From assembly GCF_009741375.1 (NCBI RefSeq), contig NZ_WOWP01000024.1, positions 62,001 through 126,000 on the forward strand: DNA of 64,000 nt. Reading direction: 5' to 3'. The position numbers and the translations under genes are program-made. The stretch's first letter is position 1. Every line of letters starts with the position of its first letter. Of the stretch, positions 17,236 to 25,238 are shown piece by piece. This stretch comes from Flavobacterium rakeshii. Lineage in GTDB: Bacteria > Bacteroidota > Bacteroidia > Flavobacteriales > Flavobacteriaceae. The notes beneath the pieces are model-generated. The model was not told the origin of the DNA and did not search any database. It worked only from the letters and a program-made list of their open reading frames with translations.

Positions 17236-17646
17236 TTAGTTACCGCGGTAAGTAACAAAGTTTCTTGGCGTTTCATATAGTACCACTTCAATATCCATGG
17301 CAGCATCAATACGCTTTCTTATTTTATTCCAAATCACTACCACTATATTTTCGGCAGTAGGATTTAAATCCCTAAACTCAGGTACATCAACATTTAGGTT
17401 TTTATGATCAAAAGGCTGCTCTACCTCATCATTAATAATATCCTTAAGCACCTTCATGTCTATAACATATCCGGTTTTAGGATCAATATCTCCCGTAACA
17501 CTCACTATAAGCTCATAGTTGTGCCCGTGAAAATTAGGATTATTACATTTCCCGAAAACAGCCTCATTTTGCTCGTCGCTCCAGTCTTTGCGGTACAGGC
17601 GGTGCGCGGCATTAAAATGTGCTTTTCTGCTAACAGTTACTCTCAT
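17236..17646 (-). CDS. 6-pyruvoyl-tetrahydropterin synthase / QueD family protein
   Basis: Enzyme of 136 residues that converts dihydroneopterin triphosphate, either to 6-carboxytetrahydropterin (queuosine route) or to 6-pyruvoyl-tetrahydropterin. The zinc histidines are His15 (FNAAHRL) and His40 and His42 in CNNPNFHGHNY, where Cys34 is the catalytic cysteine. The spacing between Cys and HGH (five residues) matches eukaryotic-type PTPS, not the Cys-x3-HGH of E. coli QueD. Its ATG overlaps the stop of idi by one base (TAATG), so the two are translationally coupled. No other queuosine gene is nearby. Confidence 0.88.
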   Translation of the reverse strand: MRVTVSRKAHFNAAHRLYRKDWSDEQNEAVFGKCNNPNFHGHNYELIVSVTGDIDPKTGYVIDMKVLKDIINDEVEQPFDHKNLNVDVPEFRDLNPTAENIVVVIWNKIRKRIDAAMDIEVVLYETPRNFVTYRGN

Positions 17647-18179
17647 TAGTTAGGTAATTTATGATCTTCCAGATAATGGTAAAACTCGTCAAATATGATT
17701 CTGAACCAAACTGTATAGTGCTCCGGATGATTTTTCATATCGTCCCTCACAGCATCAATACTCATCCACTTCCAGCTTTCAGCCTCTTCGGTATTAATAT
17801 TAGGTTCGTCATTATAATATCCTATCATAACATGATCCAGTTCGTGCTCAGTAAGACCGTTATCAAAAGGAGCCTTATATATAAAGGAAAACAGTTCTTT
17901 TAGTTCTGTTTGGAACCCCATCTCTTCCATGAGTCTGCGGTTACCGGCCTGGATATTGGTTTCCCCGTCACGCTGATGGCTACAGGTAGTGTTTGTCCAT
18001 AGCAGTGGCGAATGGTATTTATCGGCTGCTCTTTGTTGCAGCATAATCTCATTTTTGGAGTTCAGTATAAAAACCGAAAAAGCACGATGCAACAACGCTT
18101 TTTCATGTGCCTCCATTTTTGGCATAAGCCCTATTTGCTCGTCTTTTTCGTTTACAAGTATTACTTTTTCTTCTGTCAT
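17646..18179 (-). CDS. idi: Isopentenyl-diphosphate delta-isomerase, type 1
   Basis: Nudix-fold enzyme of 177 residues that interconverts isopentenyl and dimethylallyl diphosphate. It has the catalytic cysteine in WTNTTCSHQRDGE (Cys66, next to His68), the Nudix helix RRLMEEMGFQTELKE and the tryptophan/glutamate segment EEAESWKWMSIDAV. Length fits the E. coli enzyme (182). First gene of an operon with the PTPS/QueD and manA genes, with a -7 box 18 bases before the ATG. Confidence 0.95.
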   Translation of the reverse strand: MTEEKVILVNEKDEQIGLMPKMEAHEKALLHRAFSVFILNSKNEIMLQQRAADKYHSPLLWTNTTCSHQRDGETNIQAGNRRLMEEMGFQTELKELFSFIYKAPFDNGLTEHELDHVMIGYYNDEPNINTEEAESWKWMSIDAVRDDMKNHPEHYTVWFRIIFDEFYHYLEDHKLPN

Positions 18180-18196
18180 GATATTTTAATAGCTTT

Positions 18197-18204
18197 CAAA
18201 AATA
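18197..18204 (-). promoter_or_regulatory. Putative -7 promoter box of the idi operon
   Basis: Reads TATTTTTG on the minus strand, exact TAnnTTTG, 17 bases upstream of the idi start codon. No -33 TTG at the expected spacing. Confidence 0.5.
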
Positions 18205-18319
18205 AGAAAATATTAGCGGAAAAGCAGCCTCTTGGCAATTTGGCTTATTTTGTTAATATTTAAGGTTATACAATTACACATCAATCTTTTACGTACCTTT
18301 ATATTAAAATTTAAAGAGT

Positions 18320-18712
18320 ATGTTTACAATTGACCAAATTGAAGAAGCGCACTCTAATGTTAAAAGTGGTGCCGATTTCCCCCAATACATTCAGGACCTA
18401 ATAAAGCTGGGCGTTATTCGCTACAACACCTATGTAAGAGACGGTCACACCGTATACTGGGGCTGTGACAATTACAGAGTACAGTCTAACCCAAAATATG
18501 ACAACCTTGAAATTACAGGCTCAGGTAATCCCATTGATTTTATCCACCACCTCAATGCCCATCAGGCAGGCGAAACAGATTATAAGGCTTTTTGCCAACA
18601 CGCCGCTCAGGATGGTGTAGACAAATGGGTAATAGATATGGTAGCCATGACCTGCATTTACTATGATAAAGGCGGGCATAAACTACATGAAGAGGAAATC
18701 CCTATCCCCTAG
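18320..18712 (+). CDS. DUF1398 family protein
   Basis: Cytoplasmic protein of 130 residues of the DUF1398 family (E. coli YbcV type), whose function is unknown. Recognisable segments are FTIDQIEEAHSNVKSGADFP at the N-terminus, LGVIRYNTYVRDGHTVYWG and the DGVDKWVIDMVAMTCIYYDK segment towards the end. Single gene. Its last 11 bases overlap the 3' end of the convergent beta-lactamase-like gene, and no terminator hairpin is visible between the two. Confidence 0.8.
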   Translation: MFTIDQIEEAHSNVKSGADFPQYIQDLIKLGVIRYNTYVRDGHTVYWGCDNYRVQSNPKYDNLEITGSGNPIDFIHHLNAHQAGETDYKAFCQHAAQDGVDKWVIDMVAMTCIYYDKGGHKLHEEEIPIP

Positions 18713-20336
18713 CCGGTACTTTTACAAATTCAATATCCCTAGCTCTTTCATGTGATAGTAAAAAGCCTGTAAGTTTACTTTTTTCACCTCTCTTAAAAGT
18801 CAGGTTTCCAAAAGGAGACAAATACCTGTCCTTACCCTGGTGTAAAAGAGGAACTGATTCTTCAGTCCCTAACACAAACCACAAATCACCTTCCTCTAAT
18901 ATAAAATTATATGTTACATCAAGAGCTGCTGAATAGTAGCTACCTACAAACTCATTAACATCCTGTGCTACAGGCTTTCTGTCAAACTTATATTCTTGAC
19001 CATTTTGATTTAACACCAATAAACCTGTACTATCATTTTTAATATCAGAAAAGCTAAACACAACATCTTCATTATCTTTATCTGCAAATTTATCATCACC
19101 TAACGCCAAAACCGAATAACCAACTCCATTCCATCCCTGTAGAAAAAAGAGCTCCCCCTCTTTAACACTCACATTAAATGAGTAAGTGATAAAAACATAA
19201 TCACCTGTATATTTTTTTAATTCGGCTTCAGTAAGTTTTACTCCGCTAACTTTTTTATTTTTTTCATCTTCTGTTATAGTAGAGATTATCTTCTTAAAAA
19301 AAACACTTAATAATGTTTTATTGATTTTATTTATACTTATTTCATCATTATTACTAAATATGACAACAGTTAACTCTTGTTCAGGAAAATATTCAGTTAG
19401 AGTATGAAAACCATCTACATCTCCTCCATGTTCAATACGCTTTTCTCCTAAATAAGTATCAATAACCAAACCTTTAGTATAAAATTCATCTTTATCTATC
19501 TCATAAAATTCTTCATTAACCATGCGGTTCCAAAAGGCAGCACCAAAAACTTTTTGAGTATGCATTTCAAATAGCCACTTTTGCATATCATCCACAGAAG
19601 AAACAACACCTGCTCCAGAAATTAAGCCTTCTTTTTGTAGTGAAATCTCATGTCCTTCATCTGTTTCAACATAGCCTTTTGACATATGCTTTACTGAATA
19701 CGGATCATAGGTATACTTAGTATTATTCATTTCAAGAGGAAAAAAAATATTTTCCTGAGCAAAATCAATAATCGATTTACCCGACACTTTCTCAACAATC
19801 TTTACCAAAAACCAATATCCTGAATTACTATAAGAGTATTCACTTCCAGGCTCAAAATCAAGATTCTGTTTTTTTAGAATATCATTCATATCCTGATCCT
19901 TATATAGCATATAATGATCTCCTCTCAACATAGACAAAACGATATAATCTTTTATACCACTGGTATGATTTAAAAGGTCAACAATGCTAATGGTATTAGC
20001 ATACTCTGGGAAATCAGGAAAATATTTGGATAATTTATCCTCAAGACTCAGCTTACCCTGCTGTTCCAGCATAACAACACAGGCAGCGGTAAACTGCTTT
20101 GATACAGATGCCATACAAAACAGCGTTTTGTCATCTATTTTTTTATTGGCTTCAACATCTGCATAACCAACATTTCTGCTATAGAGAACTTTGCCGTTTT
20201 TTGCAATACTAACAGAAACACCGGGCACAACACCCTGATCATAAACAGATAAAACAGAATCGATTGCTTTAAAGTTATTTTGTGAAAAAGCAATAAAAGG
20301 TAACAATACCAGGAGTAAGGCTGATATTTTTTTCAT
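18702..20336 (-). CDS. Class-C beta-lactamase-like serine hydrolase, copy 1
   Basis: Exported serine hydrolase of 544 residues (signal peptide MKKISALLLVLLPFIAFSQ). I start at the ATG at 20336, as in the paralogue, not at 20360. Active-site motifs are SVSK (Ser77-Lys80), YSN (Tyr169-Asn171) and HGG (His303-Gly305) in place of the KTG triad, as in S12-family peptidases and esterases. Residues about 380-544 form a C-terminal two-part beta domain. The neighbour at 20458-22092 is a paralogue with nearly the same first 130 residues, so this is a tandem duplication with diverged C-termini. Beta-lactam resistance cannot be assumed. Confidence 0.88.
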   Translation of the reverse strand: MKKISALLLVLLPFIAFSQNNFKAIDSVLSVYDQGVVPGVSVSIAKNGKVLYSRNVGYADVEANKKIDDKTLFCMASVSKQFTAACVVMLEQQGKLSLEDKLSKYFPDFPEYANTISIVDLLNHTSGIKDYIVLSMLRGDHYMLYKDQDMNDILKKQNLDFEPGSEYSYSNSGYWFLVKIVEKVSGKSIIDFAQENIFFPLEMNNTKYTYDPYSVKHMSKGYVETDEGHEISLQKEGLISGAGVVSSVDDMQKWLFEMHTQKVFGAAFWNRMVNEEFYEIDKDEFYTKGLVIDTYLGEKRIEHGGDVDGFHTLTEYFPEQELTVVIFSNNDEISINKINKTLLSVFFKKIISTITEDEKNKKVSGVKLTEAELKKYTGDYVFITYSFNVSVKEGELFFLQGWNGVGYSVLALGDDKFADKDNEDVVFSFSDIKNDSTGLLVLNQNGQEYKFDRKPVAQDVNEFVGSYYSAALDVTYNFILEEGDLWFVLGTEESVPLLHQGKDRYLSPFGNLTFKRGEKSKLTGFLLSHERARDIEFVKVPARG

Positions 20337-20457
20337 AATTGTTTGATTAGATTTCATCACAATGAAAGGCCTGTCAAAATAAGTCCATTGCTTTTAACAG
20401 CATATTTCCGGCCGTCAGTAACTGTAAAAATAACAACTGCAACATACAGATAACAGC

Positions 20458-22092
20458 CTACTCTATAGCCGGCACTTTTACAAATTCAATATTCATGGCT
20501 CTATCATGCGACAGTAAAAAACCTGTAATAACACCTTCACTATCTCTTACAAAAGACAAGTCCCCCCAAGGGCTAGTTGCTTTATCTTTTTCGTTTATAG
20601 TAGCAACACGTACCTCATCGACACCCTGTGGCCTGAACACCAACAAACCGCCTTCTAAATAGAATTCATAGTTTACATCGAGTACTTTTGAGTAATATTT
20701 CCCTAAATAATCACCAAAATCAGGCAACTGATAATCTCTCATAAAAACATACTCCCCGTCTTCCTGATTCACCTTTAATAAATTTGCCATTCCGTTATTT
20801 ATATCAATAAACTCAAAAAAGACCGGGTCTCCTTCTATTTTAAATTTATTAGCTCCTGCCTGCACAACAGGATAACCACCTCCATCCCATTTCTGTATAA
20901 CATAGAGAACACCGTCTTTAACACTAACATTAAAAAACAATCCCAACTCAGAACCATAATCTCCTTCATATTGTTTTAAATCAGTTTCACTAACGGGGTC
21001 AAAAATCGGCGGCTCTTCTGTTTTGACAACCTCTTTTTTATATTTCAAATTCAACAAGCTACTCAATGCAGGTTTATTAAACTCATAAACATTTACATTA
21101 TCATTATTAGTAAATATTGCAACAGTTACTCCCTGCTCAGGAAAACACTCTACTACGGTATGAAAACCATCAACATCACCCCCATGCTGAATACGTTTTA
21201 CCCCGTAGTAATCTCCTGTAAACAATCCTTTTGTAGAAAAATTATTATTACCCAAATCATAAAACTCTTCATTAAGCATACGGTGCCAAAAGGCAGTACC
21301 AAAAACTTTTTGAGTATACATTTCAAACAGCCACTTTTGCATATCCTGTACCGAAGAAACAACGCCCGCTCCTGAAATTACATATTCTTTTTGTGGTTCA
21401 ATTTCATACCCTTCATCTGTTTCCACGTAACCTTTTGACATATGCTTTACTAAATAAGGATCATAAGCATATTGAGTACTTTTCATTTTTAAAGGTCGAA
21501 AAATATTCTCCTGAGCAAAATCAATAATTGATTTACCTGATACTTTCTCTATAATCCTTACCAAAAACCAATATCCTGAATTGGTATAAGAAAAAGTGCT
21601 TCCCGGTTCAAAGTCAAGCTCCTGTACTCTAAGCATATCTTCTACCATTTCATTTGTATAATCTTTATTATCATGTCCCCTCAACATAGATAAGGCCAAG
21701 TAGTCTTTTATACCACTGGTGTGATTTAAAAGATGAACAATGCTAATAGTATTAGCATACTCAGGGAAATCAGGAAAATATTTTGATAATTTATCTTCAA
21801 GGCTCAGCTTGCCCTGCTGTTCCAGCATAACAATACAGGCAGCAGTAAACTGTTTTGATACAGACGCCATACAAAACAGCGTTTTGTCGTCTATTTTTTT
21901 ATTAGCTTCAATATCTGCATAACCAACATTTCTGCTATAAATGACTTTGCCGTTTTTTGCAATACTAACAGAAACACCGGGCACAACACCCTGATCATAA
22001 ACAGATAAAACAGAATCGATTGCTTTAAAGTTGTTTTGCGAAAAAGCAATAAGAGGTAACAATACCAGGAGTAAGGCTGATATTTTTTTCAT
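20458..22092 (-). CDS. Class-C beta-lactamase-like serine hydrolase, copy 2
   Basis: Paralogue of the previous gene, also 544 residues (signal peptide MKKISALLLVLLPLIAFSQ). It keeps the SVSK motif, YTN in place of YSN and the HGG motif (RIQHGGDVDGFHTVVE). The first 130 residues match copy 1 almost completely and the leader regions before the ATG are also similar (ATTGGTTTGATT versus ATTGTTTGATT), so the duplication included the leader. The middle and the C-terminal beta domain are clearly diverged. It probably acts in the periplasm on a peptide or ester; specificity of the two copies may differ. Confidence 0.88.
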   Translation of the reverse strand: MKKISALLLVLLPLIAFSQNNFKAIDSVLSVYDQGVVPGVSVSIAKNGKVIYSRNVGYADIEANKKIDDKTLFCMASVSKQFTAACIVMLEQQGKLSLEDKLSKYFPDFPEYANTISIVHLLNHTSGIKDYLALSMLRGHDNKDYTNEMVEDMLRVQELDFEPGSTFSYTNSGYWFLVRIIEKVSGKSIIDFAQENIFRPLKMKSTQYAYDPYLVKHMSKGYVETDEGYEIEPQKEYVISGAGVVSSVQDMQKWLFEMYTQKVFGTAFWHRMLNEEFYDLGNNNFSTKGLFTGDYYGVKRIQHGGDVDGFHTVVECFPEQGVTVAIFTNNDNVNVYEFNKPALSSLLNLKYKKEVVKTEEPPIFDPVSETDLKQYEGDYGSELGLFFNVSVKDGVLYVIQKWDGGGYPVVQAGANKFKIEGDPVFFEFIDINNGMANLLKVNQEDGEYVFMRDYQLPDFGDYLGKYYSKVLDVNYEFYLEGGLLVFRPQGVDEVRVATINEKDKATSPWGDLSFVRDSEGVITGFLLSHDRAMNIEFVKVPAIE

Positions 22093-22136
22093 AGTTATTG
22101 GTTTGATTTTAGTTACACTAAAAAGCTAGGCAATAT

Positions 22137-23693
22137 TTATGCCAGCTCTTCAGCACATTTTATAGCACACTTCTCCCCATCAATAGCGGCAGAGATAATT
22201 CCCCCAGCATAACCCGCACCTTCACCACACGGGTAGAGTCCTTTTATCTGTACATGTTCCAGCGTATATGGATCACGCGGTATACGCACCGGCGATGAGG
22301 TTCTTGATTCGGGAGCATGAAGTATAGCATCATTAGTTAAGTATCCTCTCATGGATTTGCCAAAATCCACAAAACCCTGCCTCATTACCTGAGTAATGAA
22401 TCCCGGAAATACCTGCCCCAGTTCAACTGAAGTTGTTCCCGGCACATAAGATGTTTTAGGAATATCGGCAGATACTTTGCTTTGTGTAAAATCGATCATG
22501 CGCTGCGCAGGCACCTTTTGGGTTTCACCCGCCAAATGCCATGCTTTTTGTTCAATGCTTTTTTGGAATTCCATTCCGGCAAGTGCACCAAACTTAGCAA
22601 AAGGTTTAAAATCTTCCAGTTTCAGCTCTACCACAATACCCGAATTAGCCGTAGCCTGATCCCTTTTAGAAGGAGACCATCCGTTAGTAACAACCTCTCC
22701 CGGACTGGTAGCACAAGGCGCAATAACACCTCCCGGACACATACAAAAGGAATACATCCCCCTGCCGTTTACCTGTTTTACTATACTATATGGTGCAGGT
22801 GGCAGGTAATCTCCCCTAAAATCGCAACTGTACTGTATGCTGTCTATTAAGGTTTGCGGATGCTCTGCCCTTACACCAAGCGCGAAAGGCTTTGCTTCTA
22901 TGAAGATTTTTTTACGATCCAGCAACTCAAATACATCTCTTGCAGAATGTCCTGTTGCCAGTATTATTTTTTTGGCATTGATTACGTCATTATTCTGAGT
23001 AACCACTCCTCCAATTTCGTTGTTTTTTACCAGTATATCAACTACACGGGTATCAAAAAGTACCTCGCCGCCAAACTCAATAATCTTTTCACGCATGGAT
23101 TTGATTATCTTAGGCAGTTTGTTGGTACCAATATGCGGATGCGCCTCTACCATTATATTATCGGCAGCACCAAAAGCCACAAAAAGTTTCAGGATACGGT
23201 CTACATCTCCACGCTTTTTAGAACGGGTATATAGCTTCCCGTCAGAGTAAGTTCCGGCACCACCCTCACCAAAACAGTAGTTGGAATCTTCGTCCACAAT
23301 ATGTTCGCGGTTAATAGCTTTAAGATCACGCCTGCGTTCCTGCACATCCTTACCTCTTTCTATAACAATAGGCTTAACACCAAGCTCAATAAGTTGCAGC
23401 GCTGCAAACAATCCTGCTGGTCCTGCCCCTACTATAATTACTTCCTTACTATTAGAAACATCTTTATAATCAGGCAAAGGAATAGTGGTTTCGGTATACG
23501 TTTCCTTCCAGTATACTGCAAGCTTAAGATTTATTTTAACAGCCTTTTGGCGCGCATCAATAGAGCGCTTTACAATAGCGATATGACTGATCTCATCAGG
23601 ACTAACCTGCATAAGCTTAGCAACATGCTCTGTAAGCAAATGCTGCTGTGCGGCAACCTCTGGGGTTACCTGTATCTGGAGTTCTCTTGGCAT
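22137..23693 (-). CDS. FAD-dependent oxidoreductase (COG2509 type)
   Basis: Cytoplasmic flavoprotein of 518 residues. After an N-terminal domain of about 85 residues (MPRELQIQVTPEVAAQQHLL) comes the dinucleotide-binding motif VIIVGAGPAGLFAA (about 88-101). Then follow ERGKDVQERRRDLKAINR, the FGEGGAGTYSDGKLYTR segment and a C-terminal FAD motif GLYPCGEGAGYAGGI. This is the order in COG2509 FAD-dependent dehydrogenases, for which no reaction is established to my knowledge. The -7 box lies only 4 bases before the ATG, so the mRNA is probably leaderless. Confidence 0.88.
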   Translation of the reverse strand: MPRELQIQVTPEVAAQQHLLTEHVAKLMQVSPDEISHIAIVKRSIDARQKAVKINLKLAVYWKETYTETTIPLPDYKDVSNSKEVIIVGAGPAGLFAALQLIELGVKPIVIERGKDVQERRRDLKAINREHIVDEDSNYCFGEGGAGTYSDGKLYTRSKKRGDVDRILKLFVAFGAADNIMVEAHPHIGTNKLPKIIKSMREKIIEFGGEVLFDTRVVDILVKNNEIGGVVTQNNDVINAKKIILATGHSARDVFELLDRKKIFIEAKPFALGVRAEHPQTLIDSIQYSCDFRGDYLPPAPYSIVKQVNGRGMYSFCMCPGGVIAPCATSPGEVVTNGWSPSKRDQATANSGIVVELKLEDFKPFAKFGALAGMEFQKSIEQKAWHLAGETQKVPAQRMIDFTQSKVSADIPKTSYVPGTTSVELGQVFPGFITQVMRQGFVDFGKSMRGYLTNDAILHAPESRTSSPVRIPRDPYTLEHVQIKGLYPCGEGAGYAGGIISAAIDGEKCAIKCAEELA

Positions 23694-23697
23694 GTCG

Positions 23698-23705
23698 CAA
23701 AAATA
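23698..23705 (-). promoter_or_regulatory. Putative -7 promoter box abutting the start of the FAD oxidoreductase
   Basis: Reads TATTTTTG on the minus strand and is separated from the ATG by CGAC only. Transcription would begin at or next to the start codon. Confidence 0.45.
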
Positions 23706-23743
23706 ATCAATATTTAGAGATTATCTTCACTTAAAAATTCAGG

Positions 23744-24805
23744 CTATTTTAAAGCCACTTTTTCTTCAAAAGCATGAAGCGCAAATGAAGCCAGCCAGTG
23801 TTCGCCTTCATAATTACCGTCTACAATAGCCGGTAACGAATAATTAAAATGATGATTGGCTAACGGAATTAAATGACCAAACTGTTTTGGATACTGACTT
23901 GCCAGCCTGTACATATTCCAGGCACGGCTAAAGTTAAGTCCGTCAAGATGCACAAGGTGACCGTCATTCCTGTCGGATACCTCACCCGGTTCCCAATTGT
24001 ACTTTTCATCAAACAATTGCTTTGCGAAGCCTTTAAGCCATTTTAAAAAATCTTTTTCAGGCATTACGCGTTGCATTATTGCCATTTCCTCCATACAAGG
24101 CGAAAGAAAATCAGTACCACTTGGTTCCCAGTCAAAAGGGCAATCGGTATCATTTTTAAACAGGCGTAAGGCATTTTCCTTAATCACACGTTGCAATTCT
24201 GCATTACCCGAATACACAGCATAATCCCATGCCAATGACATCCCGAAGGCAGTGTTTGTATGTGTACCTACCCTAACCGGATAGTTAAGCTTTGGCAGGA
24301 ATTCTATATATCTTTCAGCTATCAAATTGGCCAGCGGTTTTACATTAGCAGCCAGTCCTTTCACCTCACCAACCGGAGACCTTTCCAGTTCCAACTGAAG
24401 CTTTAAAAGCCATGCCCAGCCATAAGTACGCTCAAAAGCCTTTTCATGGCCTTTACTCATATAGGCTACCTCCTGCTCAATATTAGCTTTACTCAAATTT
24501 ACCTGTAGCTTACTTATAATGTCTTCTTTCCTGTCAATATCAGGAAACTTACTAAGCAGATACACCAGGCTCCAATGCCCGTGCACCGACGAATGCCAGT
24601 CAAAACAGCCATAAAAGGCAGGGTGCAACTGTTGAGGTGTACCCAGTTCGGAAGCATCGGCAATAAGCTGTCCCATTTTATTAGGAAACTCCTGTTGCAT
24701 ACATTTTAACGGTAGTCCGGCAAGGCCGTTGGCTCTTTCTAAAGTTAGTTCCTGTGCAAAGGAAACCGAGGTGATAAATAAAGCGGTAAGTATATAGTGT
24801 TTCAT
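23744..24805 (-). CDS. DUF2891 family secreted protein
   Basis: Exported protein of 353 residues (signal peptide MKHYILTALFITSVSFAQ). It has the DUF2891 features: LHPAFYGCFDWHSSVHGHW near residue 65, RTYGWAWLLKLQLEL, VRVGTHTNTAFGMSLAWDYA and the closing GNYEGEHWLASFALHAFEE. The many His, Trp and acidic residues suggest an (alpha/alpha) barrel with a carbohydrate-type active site, but no reaction is known. Single gene. Confidence 0.85.
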   Translation of the reverse strand: MKHYILTALFITSVSFAQELTLERANGLAGLPLKCMQQEFPNKMGQLIADASELGTPQQLHPAFYGCFDWHSSVHGHWSLVYLLSKFPDIDRKEDIISKLQVNLSKANIEQEVAYMSKGHEKAFERTYGWAWLLKLQLELERSPVGEVKGLAANVKPLANLIAERYIEFLPKLNYPVRVGTHTNTAFGMSLAWDYAVYSGNAELQRVIKENALRLFKNDTDCPFDWEPSGTDFLSPCMEEMAIMQRVMPEKDFLKWLKGFAKQLFDEKYNWEPGEVSDRNDGHLVHLDGLNFSRAWNMYRLASQYPKQFGHLIPLANHHFNYSLPAIVDGNYEGEHWLASFALHAFEEKVALK

Positions 24806-24900
24806 GCTAATTATTGATATAAGGTTATAAATATAAAAACTTTACCCAGAGAATAAAACCTACTTTGTAACTTTACCCTTCCTAACTGTAACAATTACAC

Positions 24901-25137
24901 ATGAGAAAAATAAAACTGATATGGGATTTTAAAGGACCTGCCGGAGCAAAAACCGCCGAGCACCATGAAATTCATTTAAAAGAATATATAGCTATAGAAA
25001 AACTACCGTTAAACATTACAGGATTTAAAGCAATAAGCGACATGCATGCCATAGCTTATATGGTAGTTACCGATGAACACATGATACAGGTGCGCGATGC
25101 ACTCAAACCTCATCGTGGCGAACTCTATGAAGAGTAA
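24901..25137 (+). CDS. Conserved hypothetical small protein
   Basis: Cytoplasmic protein of 78 residues, known to me as a conserved hypothetical of Flavobacteriia. It is histidine-rich (KTAEHHEIHLKEYIAIEKL, ISDMHAIAYMVVTDEHMIQV) and has an alpha/beta pattern. Function unknown. It is a single transcription unit ending in a strong terminator. Confidence 0.6.
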   Translation: MRKIKLIWDFKGPAGAKTAEHHEIHLKEYIAIEKLPLNITGFKAISDMHAIAYMVVTDEHMIQVRDALKPHRGELYEE

Positions 25138-25182
25138 TTAGCGATCAGTATCCAATGATTAAACTGAATGTATAAATATCAT

Positions 25183-25214
25183 AAAAAAGCCCCGAGAAAT
25201 CCTGGGGCTTTTTT
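25183..25214. terminator. Bidirectional intrinsic terminator
   Basis: Stem AAAAAAGCCCC (25183-25193), a 10-base loop, stem GGGGCTTTTTT (25204-25214). It separates two convergent genes, the 78-residue protein and recQ. Confidence 0.92.
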
Positions 25215-25238
25215 TTTATCATTTTATGCGTTGCTAAT

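Noticed and set aside
20458..22092. Beta-lactam resistance gene
   Set aside because: The SVSK/YTN/HGG set is that of the broad S12 family including esterases and peptidases, and the long C-terminal domain is unlike AmpC.
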